This document shows, in pieces, positions 54,366 to 61,758 of a stretch of DNA of 64,000 bases (position 1 is the first letter of the stretch; each line of letters starts with the position of its first letter). The stretch is from Kitasatospora aureofaciens (lineage in GTDB: Bacteria; Actinomycetota; Actinomycetes; Streptomycetales; Streptomycetaceae), in contig NZ_JAHTKP010000007.1 of NCBI RefSeq assembly GCF_019192735.1, forward strand, positions 1 through 64,000, given 5' to 3'. The position numbers and the translations under genes are program-made. The notes under the pieces were generated by a model. The model was not told where the DNA came from and ran no database searches. It saw only the letters and a list, made by a program, of their open reading frames with translations.

Positions 54366-55081
54366 GACGTCACCTCCTGCCGGGGGATGAGCGGCCAGTG
54401 GCCGTCGACGACCGCAGTCGGGTCGCCGTTTCGGCGCTTGTACGCCTGCCGGGCCGCCGCACGCTCCACCGCCCAACCGACCTGCGCCTCGTGGACCTCC
54501 GCGAGGGTCATGGCCTGCAGCTGCGGGAAGCGGCTGACGATCTGGTACGCGACGGCGGCCGCGGCGGCGGCGTCGGCGTCAGCCCGGTGCGGGCCGTCGT
54601 GCTCGACCTCGTAGTACCGGCACAGGTCTTCCAGCCGGCGCCGGCCGTCACGGAACGGGTCGAGCTTCCAGTCCAGCAGCAGCGGATCCAGGACCAGCAG
54701 GGGCATACGGGTCCGGATCTGCCGCCACCTGTACGAGGCACGGGCGAGCTCGCAGGAGAGCATCGTCAGGTCGTACGGGGCGTTCGCCACCACGATGGGC
54801 AGTCCGTCGTCGGCGGCCAGCGGCAGGAGCTCGGCCACGGTGTGCGCCACCAGCCCGGCCGGCTGCCCATACTGGTGGGCGTGCCGGGTCGTCACCCCGT
54901 GGATCTTGGTGGCTTCGGCCGGGATCGTCTGCTTGCCCGCGTCGGCCAACCAGGTCCGGGTTTCGAACGGAACCCCGCGAACGCACCACACCGCTGCGGC
55001 GGTCACGATCCGGTCGGTCTGCGGGTCCAGGCCAGTGGTCTCCAAGTCCACCGCCAGCCACTCACGCGTCCACCAGCTCAC
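54362..55081 (-). CDS. DnaQ-like 3'-5' exonuclease (DEDD)
   Basis: The 239-residue product starts at a GTG overlapping the previous stop as GTGA. Exo I is WLAVDLETTGLD (Asp12, Glu14), Exo II is VVANAPYDLTMLS and Exo III is HRADADAAAAAAVAY. This is the DEDDh fold that removes nucleotides from DNA 3' ends. It may act in phage replication or with the RecT-like protein two genes upstream. Confidence 0.88.
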   Translation of the reverse strand: MSWWTREWLAVDLETTGLDPQTDRIVTAAAVWCVRGVPFETRTWLADAGKQTIPAEATKIHGVTTRHAHQYGQPAGLVAHTVAELLPLAADDGLPIVVANAPYDLTMLSCELARASYRWRQIRTRMPLLVLDPLLLDWKLDPFRDGRRRLEDLCRYYEVEHDGPHRADADAAAAAAVAYQIVSRFPQLQAMTLAEVHEAQVGWAVERAAARQAYKRRNGDPTAVVDGHWPLIPRQEVTS

Positions 55082-55605
55082 TCGGCACCCCCTGCGGTCA
55101 GCTCCGGCAGGACCAGCGCGGCCAACTCGCCCGACCGCCACGCCTCGGCGACCGCGTCCCGGCCAGCCTTGTCGAACCGGACGGAGTGCGAGCGGGCCCG
55201 GGTCGCCCGGATCTCCACGCCCGGCACCGTGTGCACCTCACCCGTCTCCGTGTTGCACCACTGGGCTACGCCGGCGGCGGTCATCTCCGCCAACAGCGCG
55301 GCCTGCGTGGCCGGCCGGACCTCAAGCACGAACCGGCGGGTGACCGCCTTCTCGTCGGGGTGGTGGTCACGGACCCAGGCGACGAACGCCTCCGGGTCGG
55401 TCACCACGGCGGCGGGCGCTGGGTTGGTCAGGCTGACCTTCGCGACCTGCCGGCCGTCCGGCAGGACCGCCGCGACCTGCTGCACGCCCCGGTTCGCGTC
55501 CAACTCGGCCTGCACCGCGGCGCGGACCGCCTTGAGTTCGTCGCCGATCGCGTCGGCGACGGCCTTCAGCACCGCCTCGCGGGCGGCCAGATCGGCGAGG
55601 CTCAT
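55078..55605 (-). CDS. RecT-associated hypothetical protein
   Basis: The 175-residue product starts at an ATG overlapping the RecT stop as ATGA. A long N-terminal helix (LADLAAREAVLKAVADAIGD, ELKAVRAAVQAELDANRGVQ) is followed by a beta-rich middle (VLPDGRQVAKVSLTNPAPAA). Proteins of this type often follow RecT in actinophages; function unknown. Confidence 0.6.
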   Translation of the reverse strand: MSLADLAAREAVLKAVADAIGDELKAVRAAVQAELDANRGVQQVAAVLPDGRQVAKVSLTNPAPAAVVTDPEAFVAWVRDHHPDEKAVTRRFVLEVRPATQAALLAEMTAAGVAQWCNTETGEVHTVPGVEIRATRARSHSVRFDKAGRDAVAEAWRSGELAALVLPELTAGGAE

Positions 55606-56642
55606 GCCGCACCCCGCAGGAGGCTGGTCATCTCGGCGAGCTGCTCGACCGTGGCGTCCGCGATGGGGACGCCGTACGACTGCGCAAAGTCGGCCTCGAT
55701 GGTGGCGGCCACGCCAGCCGCGAGCGCGGCACCCCGCAAGGAATCGACGGCGACCGTCCGCTCGTCGTCCTCGACAACCTCGGCGTCGACGATGGAGGGC
55801 GCCTGCGTCTGCGCGGCCTGCTCCGGAAGGGAGTTCGCGACCCTTGTCAGGTAGGCGCCCAGAACCTCGGGCTCCTTCGTGTCCGGGGCCAGCACGCCCA
55901 CGTTGATGATCTCGGCAGCCTCGGCCCACAGGACCTTGATTGCGGCCTTGCTCTTGGCGTCCTTCGCCCGGTCCGCGATGCCCTGGCCGACCGGGTGCGG
56001 GGTGAACGGTTCAGCGGCAGCCGTCACGTTCTCGTTCGGAACGGCCCGAAGCGGCTGCACCGGGGCGTCGACGGGGTTTCCGTCCTGGTCGACGTACGCG
56101 CCCAACTCCTCGGGCGTGTAGTGCAGACCGAACAGCACGTCCTCACACGCATCCCGCGCAACTTCCGTGATCGCACGGGCCTTGAGCATCGCCGCCGGGT
56201 ACTTCTCCCAGGCCGTCGGCTTGCCGTTCCGGTCCCGGGCGTACGGCTTGCCGTCGCGGATCTGGCAGAGCCCAGCCTGCTCGGCCCGCTCCAGGTCCCA
56301 CGTGCACTCGTACGTCCACTCCGGGTCGTCAGCCCGGATGATCTGGGCGGAGGCCGAGCGGCCGTCGCCCTTCACCCGAAGCTTGTGGCCGGCCTGCCGG
56401 ACGAGTGCCCCGATGAGCCCGGAGCTGGCGGAGGGCTTGCCCTCGATGACGTGGATGCCGGTCAGCGCGGCAAGGGGGGTGATGCCCAGCGTGCGGCCGT
56501 ACTCCATGGCGTACAGCACGTTGGCGGGCCGGCCCGCGAAGCCCTTGGGCAGCATGTCGGCCTGAGCGAGGTGTTCGGCGTACCGGACCATGTCCGGCAG
56601 GTTGGTGGCGACCGGCGTCGCCCGCACGATTTCAGTGCTCAA
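55602..56642 (-). CDS. RecT-like single-strand annealing protein
   Basis: The 346-residue product starts at a TTG with GGAGA six bases upstream. The RecT core is recognisable in AEHLAQADMLPKGFAGRPAN, MEYGRTLGITPLAALTGIHV, ASSGLIGALVRQAGHKLRVK, AQIIRADDPEWTYECTWDLE and AMLKARAITEVARDACEDVL. It would anneal complementary strands during phage recombination and replication. A partner exonuclease may be the DnaQ-like gene downstream, since no RecE/Exo homologue is seen. Confidence 0.85.
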   Translation of the reverse strand: MSTEIVRATPVATNLPDMVRYAEHLAQADMLPKGFAGRPANVLYAMEYGRTLGITPLAALTGIHVIEGKPSASSGLIGALVRQAGHKLRVKGDGRSASAQIIRADDPEWTYECTWDLERAEQAGLCQIRDGKPYARDRNGKPTAWEKYPAAMLKARAITEVARDACEDVLFGLHYTPEELGAYVDQDGNPVDAPVQPLRAVPNENVTAAAEPFTPHPVGQGIADRAKDAKSKAAIKVLWAEAAEIINVGVLAPDTKEPEVLGAYLTRVANSLPEQAAQTQAPSIVDAEVVEDDERTVAVDSLRGAALAAGVAATIEADFAQSYGVPIADATVEQLAEMTSLLRGAA

Positions 56643-56661
56643 CGTCTTCTCCGTTGGAGAG

Positions 56662-56687
56662 CGGCCGGGGCGGGCAGGCCCCGGCCG
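56662..56687 (-). terminator. Hairpin upstream of RecT gene
   Basis: CGGCCGGGGC pairs with GCCCCGGCCG around a 6-nt loop, inside the early operon between a 43-residue ORF and RecT. Confidence 0.6.
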
Positions 56688-56694
56688 GGGTTGA

Positions 56695-56826
56695 TCAGTT
56701 CTTGGGGTTCGGGAGCCGGCAGATCAGCCAGCCGCGGCCGTCGGGCCGGACGAGCTCCAGGGCCGGGAACGGCCAGTCGCAGCGCACGAAGCGCAGGGCG
56801 GTCAGGGCGCGGAGGCGGCGGATCAC
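56695..56826 (-). CDS. 43-residue hypothetical protein
   Basis: GTG overlapping the previous stop as GTGA. RRLRALTALRFVRCDWPFPA, then LELVRPDGRGWLICRLPNPK. Not recognised. Confidence 0.45.
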   Translation of the reverse strand: MIRRLRALTALRFVRCDWPFPALELVRPDGRGWLICRLPNPKN

Positions 56827-57347
56827 CGGTCGTCCTCCTCGAAGCGGGCGTACACGTACCGGATCTGCTCCGGCGTCACGTCCTCCGCCCGCACCGACCG
56901 GACCCGCCGGCGCGACCTGCGCTCAGCCGCCACCACAAGCAGCACCAGCACCTCGGGCAGCGACACCTGCCACCGCAGGCCACCCAGCGCGTACAGCTGA
57001 CCGTCGATCCGCCGCTCGCACCGGCCCCCGGCCGACGCCGACGCTCGGCTGACCGCGTCGTACCAGTTCGACAGGTGGCGCACCGACCACACCGTCAGCT
57101 CCACCTCCGAGCCATCCGGCGACACGACCGCCTCGGCCACGTCCACGCCCGGGAACTCAACCCGGGCCACGAGTGCCCGCAGGCCCTCACGCAGCCGGTA
57201 CTCCGCGACCAGCCGCTCCGTCTGCGGCGACCACGCCGGCAGATCCACGACGCCGGACACTGGCCCCTCAACCACCAGCACCTCGACCGGCACAGCCAAC
57301 TCCGCGCGCAGAGCGTCGATCAGCGTGTTCAGCTCCAACTCGCTCAC
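56823..57347 (-). CDS. Hypothetical protein
   Basis: The 174-residue product starts at a GTG overlapping the antirepressor-like stop as GTGA. An alpha/beta first part (LELNTLIDALRAELAVPVEV, SEVELTVWSVRHLSNWYDAV) is followed by a short hydrophobic stretch (QVSLPEVLVLLVVAAERRSR) and a basic, EQIRYVYARFEEDD-type end. Not recognised. Confidence 0.55.
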   Translation of the reverse strand: MSELELNTLIDALRAELAVPVEVLVVEGPVSGVVDLPAWSPQTERLVAEYRLREGLRALVARVEFPGVDVAEAVVSPDGSEVELTVWSVRHLSNWYDAVSRASASAGGRCERRIDGQLYALGGLRWQVSLPEVLVLLVVAAERRSRRRVRSVRAEDVTPEQIRYVYARFEEDDR

Positions 57348-58216
57348 GCCGCACCCCCGGCGATGCTCAGCTGGGTCGGGGCCTGCGGGAACTGGGCCGC
57401 GTAGTAGCGGTTCCACGTCTCCTCGAACACCGGCAGCGCCGCGTACGTCCACGCCACCGTCTCGCGAACCGAGCCGCGCTCCGTGTCCTCCGTCCGCATT
57501 CCCGGCCGCTCACCGTGCTCCGCCTCGTACAGCGCCGCCGCACGCCGGCCGAACCACGACTGCACGGACAGGACGTCGGCCTTCTTCAGCCCCTTGCCGC
57601 GCAGGAAGTCCGGCACGTACAGCGGCCGGTCCTCCGGCGCCACCTCCGGCTCCTCACCCAGCGCCCGCGCCGCCACGTGGCGAGCCTTCAACTCCAGCCA
57701 CTTCGCGTCGACGATCCCGCCGGCCGCCGCCAGCACCCGCATCTGCAGGGCCGCGAACTCTGCCCGGTCCACCGCCTCCGACCTGGCTGCCGTCGACGCG
57801 GACTCCTCGACGTTCAGCAGGTACTCACGCACCCGGTGCGCGACCTCCGAACCGGTCAGCAACTGGCCGACGTTCAGCACCGTCCGACGGGTGAACAGGG
57901 TGAGCGCGTTGATCCGCTCCGACAGAGGGACATCCTGTCCCTCCGTGGACTCCTTGAAGGCCCGCAGCTCGGGGCCGCGAACGACCCGCATTCCGTTCTC
58001 GGTGAGCTCGTCGCGGTTGCGCTGGACGAGCTTCTTGATGGTCTCCGCGTCGACCTCGTAGAAGCCGGCGACGAGCTCCGTCGTCGCGTGCACGCCGTCC
58101 GGGAGCAGGGCGAGCGCCTTCACCTTCGTGAGGACGTCCGTCCGCTCAACCGTCGCCGCACGCATCGTGCGGGACTCGGTCAACACCTGCTCGGTGTTCT
58201 CTGCCAAGATGGACAC
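57344..58216 (-). CDS. Antirepressor-like phage regulatory protein
   Basis: The 290-residue product starts at a GTG with GGAGAGG. The N-terminal region (ALALLPDGVHATTELVAGFY, EVDAETIKKLVQRNRDELTE, NGMRVVRGPELRAFKESTEG) and RRTVLNVGQLLTGSEVAHRV follow the pattern of Streptomyces phage antirepressor-type proteins (distantly Bro-N/ORF6N-like). The C-terminal half contains WFGRRAAALYEAEHGERPGM. It probably counteracts the lysogenic repressor or sets early gene timing. Confidence 0.65.
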   Translation of the reverse strand: MSILAENTEQVLTESRTMRAATVERTDVLTKVKALALLPDGVHATTELVAGFYEVDAETIKKLVQRNRDELTENGMRVVRGPELRAFKESTEGQDVPLSERINALTLFTRRTVLNVGQLLTGSEVAHRVREYLLNVEESASTAARSEAVDRAEFAALQMRVLAAAGGIVDAKWLELKARHVAARALGEEPEVAPEDRPLYVPDFLRGKGLKKADVLSVQSWFGRRAAALYEAEHGERPGMRTEDTERGSVRETVAWTYAALPVFEETWNRYYAAQFPQAPTQLSIAGGAA

Positions 58217-58309
58217 AGTCCACCTCTCCGTTCTTGGGTTCGATTGCTGGTGGGCGAGGGCCTTCGTCCGGGTGCCACCGGGTGGGGGCCCGACCCATGT
58301 CGGGGGTGA

Positions 58310-58555
58310 TCAGGCGGCGACGGCCGGCCGCAGCGCTCGGCGCGGGGCGGGCTGAGCGGCGGCCACGAGCGCCCTGAGGTAGTCCTCGATGGTGGTCTTG
58401 GCGTACATCAGTCGGCCCGCATGGCGGACGGGCGTCGGTCCGATGCCGCGGTACCGCCACTTGTAGAGCGTGCTGACCTGGACGCCGAGGGCCAGCGCGG
58501 CCTCGTCGATCCACATGAATCCGGCCGGAGCCGGGGTTCCCGTCTTGGCGGGCAT
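58310..58555 (-). CDS. xis: Excisionase-family DNA-binding protein
   Basis: The 81-residue product starts at an ATG with AAGGAAG. The core (MWIDEAALALGVQVSTLYKW, RYRGIGPTPVRHAGRLMYAK, TTIEDYLRAL) is the AlpA/MerR-like winged helix of phage excisionases. It is the first gene of the leftward operon, near the repressor and integrase, which fits an excisionase or early regulator. Note that the other small MerR-like proteins (37598, 13991) are alternatives for Xis. Confidence 0.72.
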   Translation of the reverse strand: MPAKTGTPAPAGFMWIDEAALALGVQVSTLYKWRYRGIGPTPVRHAGRLMYAKTTIEDYLRALVAAAQPAPRRALRPAVAA

Positions 58556-58581
58556 ATGCCACTTCCTTCGTCGTGATCGAG

Positions 58582-58896
58582 CTATCCGGTCGTTTCGTCG
58601 AGATCCGTAGACGATGAGGGTGCGAAAAGCGCAGACAGCTCACAGCCGAGCGCCTCCGTGATGCGACGTGCAGTGTCTTCGCTGGTCCTCCGGTACCGAC
58701 CGGACAGGAGGTGTCCGATAGTGGCCGGATTGCACCGTGCTGCGATAGCCAAGGCGCGAACTGAGAAGGGGGTGCCGCGCCCGGGGTGCTTCATAATCCA
58801 CCGAAGTGTGGCCGGATCGTGGAGCGGTACACGGGTCGGCAAGGTCGTCTCCAGACTTGGACGTTCCGTCTCTCGATGCATCCATGCTTGCATATA
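58582..58896 (-). CDS. XRE-like helix-turn-helix protein of the switch region
   Basis: The likely product is 104 residues from the ATG at 58896; ATGs at 58932 and 58884 are also possible because none has a good ribosome site. The fold is GTPFSVRALAIAARCNPATI, GHLLSGRYRRTSEDTARRIT, EALGCELSALF, a Cro/C1 domain. It is divergent from the repressor-like gene at 59071, with repeated operator-like sites in and near the gap, so it may be the Cro counterpart. Confidence 0.7.
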   Translation of the reverse strand, partial: YMQAWMHRETERPSLETTLPTRVPLHDPATLRWIMKHPGRGTPFSVRALAIAARCNPATIGHLLSGRYRRTSEDTARRITEALGCELSALFAPSSSTDLDETTG

Positions 58897-58999
58897 TTGA
58901 GACGTCTCGTCTACCGATCTGGACGATTGCATGGGGGTGATTTCAGGCCCACCTAGGGTGACGGTCTCGCTGTATAGCCAAGGCGTCTCTAGACTGGGA
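58846..58999. promoter_or_regulatory. Lysogeny switch: repeated operator-like sites
   Basis: CGTCTCCAGACTTGGA (58846-58861) and CGTCTCTAGACTGGGA (58984-58999) match at 14 of 16 bases and contain the dyad GTCT..AGAC. A weaker version lies at 58908-58923, next to the perfect palindrome GAGACGTCTC (58900-58909). They straddle the divergent starts of two helix-turn-helix genes. Confidence 0.55.
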
Positions 59000-59070
59000 T
59001 GCCAGAGCGTCCATGGCCTGCGACGATTCGACTCGAACGCAGGCGCTATGCGCATACAGGAGAGGTGGCT

Positions 59071-59493
59071 GTGACTGGCATCAACGCCAAGTCGGGGCAG
59101 GTGCTCGGCAAGCTGTCTGACATGGTCGCGGCGGCACAGCAGGCCGGCACGTCCTACGGCAAGATGGCGGCCGACTCCATCGGGCCGGCTGGCGAGCGCG
59201 GAATGTCCAAGGCCTTCTTCCAGCGGCTCGCGACAGGCGGAGTCCTAACCGCACCCAAGCCTGAAGAGCTTGAAGCGATCGCCCGGGGTATCCGCGGGCC
59301 GATTCGCCTCGTGAAGGAGGCGGCGGCCAGCCAATGGCTGGAGTGGGAATCGGTCGAACTCTCCGGCTACGACGACGACATGCGGCACATCATCATTCGC
59401 GCGGCAGCCATGGACCCTCGCGACCGCAGGCGCCTGCGGGTCATGCTCGACGCCGCAGAAGAGGCCGAGCGTGAAAGTCCGGCCGCCAGCTAG
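59071..59493 (+). CDS. Candidate lysogenic (immunity) repressor
   Basis: The 140-residue product starts at a GTG with AGGAGAGG. An N-terminal helix-turn-helix-type region (AAQQAGTSYGKMAADSIGPA, MSKAFFQRLATGGVLTAPKP, EELEAIARGIRGPIRLVKEA) is followed by a helical dimerisation part (RRRLRVMLDAAEEAERES). Read on the plus strand next to the integrase, it is in the expected place for the gene that keeps the prophage silent. Confidence 0.7.
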   Translation: MTGINAKSGQVLGKLSDMVAAAQQAGTSYGKMAADSIGPAGERGMSKAFFQRLATGGVLTAPKPEELEAIARGIRGPIRLVKEAAASQWLEWESVELSGYDDDMRHIIIRAAAMDPRDRRRLRVMLDAAEEAERESPAAS

Positions 59494-59531
59494 CGGAACT
59501 AGCCATGCCGCATCCCTTAAGAGCCTCTTTG

Positions 59532-59562
59532 TTGACATTTCTCCTAAGCCTTGTTGTAGCGC
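59532..59562 (+). promoter_or_regulatory. Probable promoter of the integrase operon
   Basis: TTGACA (59532-59537) with a weak -10 (TGTAGC or TAGCGC) 17-19 bp on, in an AT-rich stretch, upstream of the genes at 59631 and 59951. Confidence 0.5.
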
Positions 59563-59630
59563 TCCAGTGTGACTAGTGTGCGTCTCTCCGCACACGTGAA
59601 TGCCGGGAGAGCACAGCACAGGAGTGGCGC

Positions 59631-59936
59631 GTGATCACGGTCAGGTATGAGCTGGTGGACCCCGAGGAGATCGAGGGCGTCGGCATCGATGTATCGGAGG
59701 ACCGGGGGAGCCTCCTGCTGAAGATCAGCCGCTTGCTCACTCCCGAAGAGATAGTGAGCGCACTCAACGAGGCCTCGAAGTCCATCCTTGCCGGTGGCCA
59801 TTGGTTCCAGGAATGGAAGGGCGACATCATCTCCGTCGACCCCTCCGAGGTCCGCGGCGCGGACGAACCGCGCTCCATCCCGGCTCAGCGCCCTACCCTC
59901 TATGACGTCAACGACCCACAGAGCGGCGCCGCGTAG
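59631..59936 (+). CDS. Small hypothetical protein before integrase
   Basis: The 101-residue product starts at a GTG with AGGAG. It is alpha/beta (VRYELVDPEEIEGVGIDVSE, RLLTPEEIVSALNEASKSIL) with a Trp-rich middle. Small acidic genes just before actinophage integrases are common and may influence recombination or repression. Not recognised. Confidence 0.6.
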   Translation: MITVRYELVDPEEIEGVGIDVSEDRGSLLLKISRLLTPEEIVSALNEASKSILAGGHWFQEWKGDIISVDPSEVRGADEPRSIPAQRPTLYDVNDPQSGAA

Positions 59937-59950
59937 CAACAGGGGAGTTC

Positions 59951-61540
59951 ATGCCCGGGTACATCGAAGACCGGTGGATGAGGAAGAAGCCGCACCCCGT
60001 CACAGGCGAGATGAAGAAGTCGACCTACGGCGTCGGCATGCGGTACCGGGTCTGCGGGATCCCCGGCGTCAAGGACGAATCGTTCGTCAAACTCAAGGAC
60101 GCCAAAGACTGGTTGGCCTCGGCCCAGACAGACTCCCGTCGAGGCGTCTTCGTCGACCCGGAGCTCGGCCAGATCCTGCTCGCGGAGTACTTCACCAAGG
60201 TCTACTGGCCCGGCGTGTCGGTGGCCCTTGGCACCGAGCGAACGATGAATCAGAAGATCCGCTCCCACGTGCTCGCGCACCTTGGTCACCTGCCGATCGC
60301 CGCCATCGACGAGGAGCACCTAAGGATCTGGGTGGCCACGCTGCTGAAGAAGCTGGAGCCGTCCACGGTCCGCGTGATCTACGACTACCTGTCCGCGATC
60401 CTCAACAGCGCGGTCCCGAAGCGCATCACCCGCAACCCCTGCTCGACCCGCGGGATCAAGCCGAAGGCGCCGGAGGTCAAAGCACGGGCCTTCACCCGGT
60501 CCCAAAGTGGCGGCGTACGTGAAGGCCTGCGCTTGCGCAACCGGATCTCCTTCGACCTGGGCGTGGGCGCAGGCCTCCGTCAGGGCGAGGTATTCGGCTT
60601 CTCCCCCGTTGATGTAGACGAGGCGGCCGAAGAGCTTCATATCCGCCGCCAGCTGCAGATCGACAGCCACGGACGCCCGTACTTCAAGCTCCCCAAAGGC
60701 GACAAGGAGAGAAGTGTTCCACTGTCCTCCGGGCTCGCACTCGCTCTTGATGAGTATGCGGACAACTTCACACCAGTGAAGGTGACGCTCCCCTGGCGTG
60801 GGCCCGGCGGGCCCGACAGCGGCGAGCTGACCGCGACGCTGTTGATGACGACCCGGTTCGGCAACCCAATCAACCAGTCGTCGTGGAACTACGACGCCTG
60901 GAAGCCGGCCCTGTGCAACGCGGGCCTGATCGAACCGTGGGACAGCACGCGCGCGTCGCACCACCGGGGCGGCTGGGAGGCAGCACGCGAGTTGGGCTTC
61001 CACATCACCAGGCACACATACGCCTCCGTCCAGTTGCAGGGCGGCGAGTCGATCGTCGCCCTGTCTCAGTGGCTCGGCCACGACGACCCCGGATTCACGC
61101 TCCGCCGCTACACCCACTTCATGCCGGAGGACGGCCGCCGGGGCCGCTCGGCGGTGGACGCGTGGCTCGGCCTGGGGCCAGCGGCGAGCGCGCCTCCGTT
61201 CGAGGTTCTGGAGCCCTTGAACGGAAGCGAGCGCGTCGTGGCCGGCGACTTGGCCATGCTGTACCTGGTCGCGGTCCCTTCTGGCCAGGACTGGACGGTG
61301 TCACTGCTGCGCGGGCCCGGGGAGCGTCCGCTCGGTAAGATTCTTGTGCGTCGGGGAACGGCCGAGCAGGTGCTCGCCTCGGCGGCGTCCTGGCTCCGGG
61401 GGAACGTCTCCGCGCTTGGCGGCCAGGTCGTCGAGGTGAAGAATATGGACATCCCGTCGCAGCGTGGCGGGGCGGCTCTGGGCCGTGTGGTCCTGGCAGC
61501 CGACGTGGCTGGCGACTTCCTCGCATCCCTCGCGGCGTGA
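59951..61540 (+). CDS. int: Tyrosine-type site-specific integrase
   Basis: The 529-residue product starts at an ATG with GGGGAG. The catalytic set is complete: Arg210 (GLRQGEV), Lys in LPKGDKERSVPLS, HxxR as His351 and Arg354 (HITRHTYAS), His377 (WLGHDDP) and the nucleophile Tyr387 (LRRYTHFM). An N-terminal arm-binding and SAM-like core-binding region precedes them. About 115 residues follow the usual end (from AASAPPFEVLEPLNG), in the same frame and unlike typical integrases. It inserts the phage at the end of the proline dehydrogenase gene. Confidence 0.95.
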   Translation: MPGYIEDRWMRKKPHPVTGEMKKSTYGVGMRYRVCGIPGVKDESFVKLKDAKDWLASAQTDSRRGVFVDPELGQILLAEYFTKVYWPGVSVALGTERTMNQKIRSHVLAHLGHLPIAAIDEEHLRIWVATLLKKLEPSTVRVIYDYLSAILNSAVPKRITRNPCSTRGIKPKAPEVKARAFTRSQSGGVREGLRLRNRISFDLGVGAGLRQGEVFGFSPVDVDEAAEELHIRRQLQIDSHGRPYFKLPKGDKERSVPLSSGLALALDEYADNFTPVKVTLPWRGPGGPDSGELTATLLMTTRFGNPINQSSWNYDAWKPALCNAGLIEPWDSTRASHHRGGWEAARELGFHITRHTYASVQLQGGESIVALSQWLGHDDPGFTLRRYTHFMPEDGRRGRSAVDAWLGLGPAASAPPFEVLEPLNGSERVVAGDLAMLYLVAVPSGQDWTVSLLRGPGERPLGKILVRRGTAEQVLASAASWLRGNVSALGGQVVEVKNMDIPSQRGGAALGRVVLAADVAGDFLASLAA

Positions 61541-61670
61541 GTTGAAATGGATCTCTATCAGCGCTCTACCAGGCGCTTTTGACTCCCTCACGCCGTGAAC
61601 TGGCATAGACCTGTTGACACATCAAGCGGCGGAGCTGAAATCAGCTCCGCCGCTGGTCATGTGGCTTACG
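61541..61670. other. Phage arm beside attR
   Basis: This gene-free 130 bp follows the integrase, borders the attachment core and contains the strong hairpin at 61625-61654. It may carry arm-type integrase sites, but no repeat shared with the attL arm was found. Confidence 0.5.
61625..61654. terminator. Bidirectional terminator supplied by the phage
   Basis: A perfect 14-bp stem (AGCGGCGGAGCTGA with its complement, AA centre) lies 85 bp after the integrase and 17 bp after the stop of the rebuilt proline dehydrogenase on the other strand. It would end both transcripts. Confidence 0.85.
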
Positions 61671-61758
61671 GTCAGTTGCGGGTGGCCATGGCGCGCAGGA
61701 AGAAGGTGAGGTTGGCCGGGCGCTCGGCGAGGCGGCGCATGAAGTAGCCGTACCACTC
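61671..61758. repeat. attR: attR: right copy of the 88-bp attachment repeat
   Basis: Identical to 6593-6680. It supplies the last 28 codons of proline dehydrogenase in the integrated state. Confidence 0.95.

Larger units (their letters stand above)
6593..61758. mobile_element. Integrated temperate siphovirus (prophage), about 55 kb
   Basis: The element is flanked by identical 88-bp direct repeats. It carries an intact tyrosine integrase next to the right repeat, an excisionase-like gene, a repressor-like gene, and full head, tail, lysis and packaging modules (small and large terminase, portal, protease, HK97-fold capsid, tail tube, tape measure, endolysin). No frame-disrupting damage was noticed in the core genes, so it may be inducible. 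The long tape-measure gene and tail tube with frameshifted chaperones indicate a siphovirus morphology. Confidence 0.95.
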
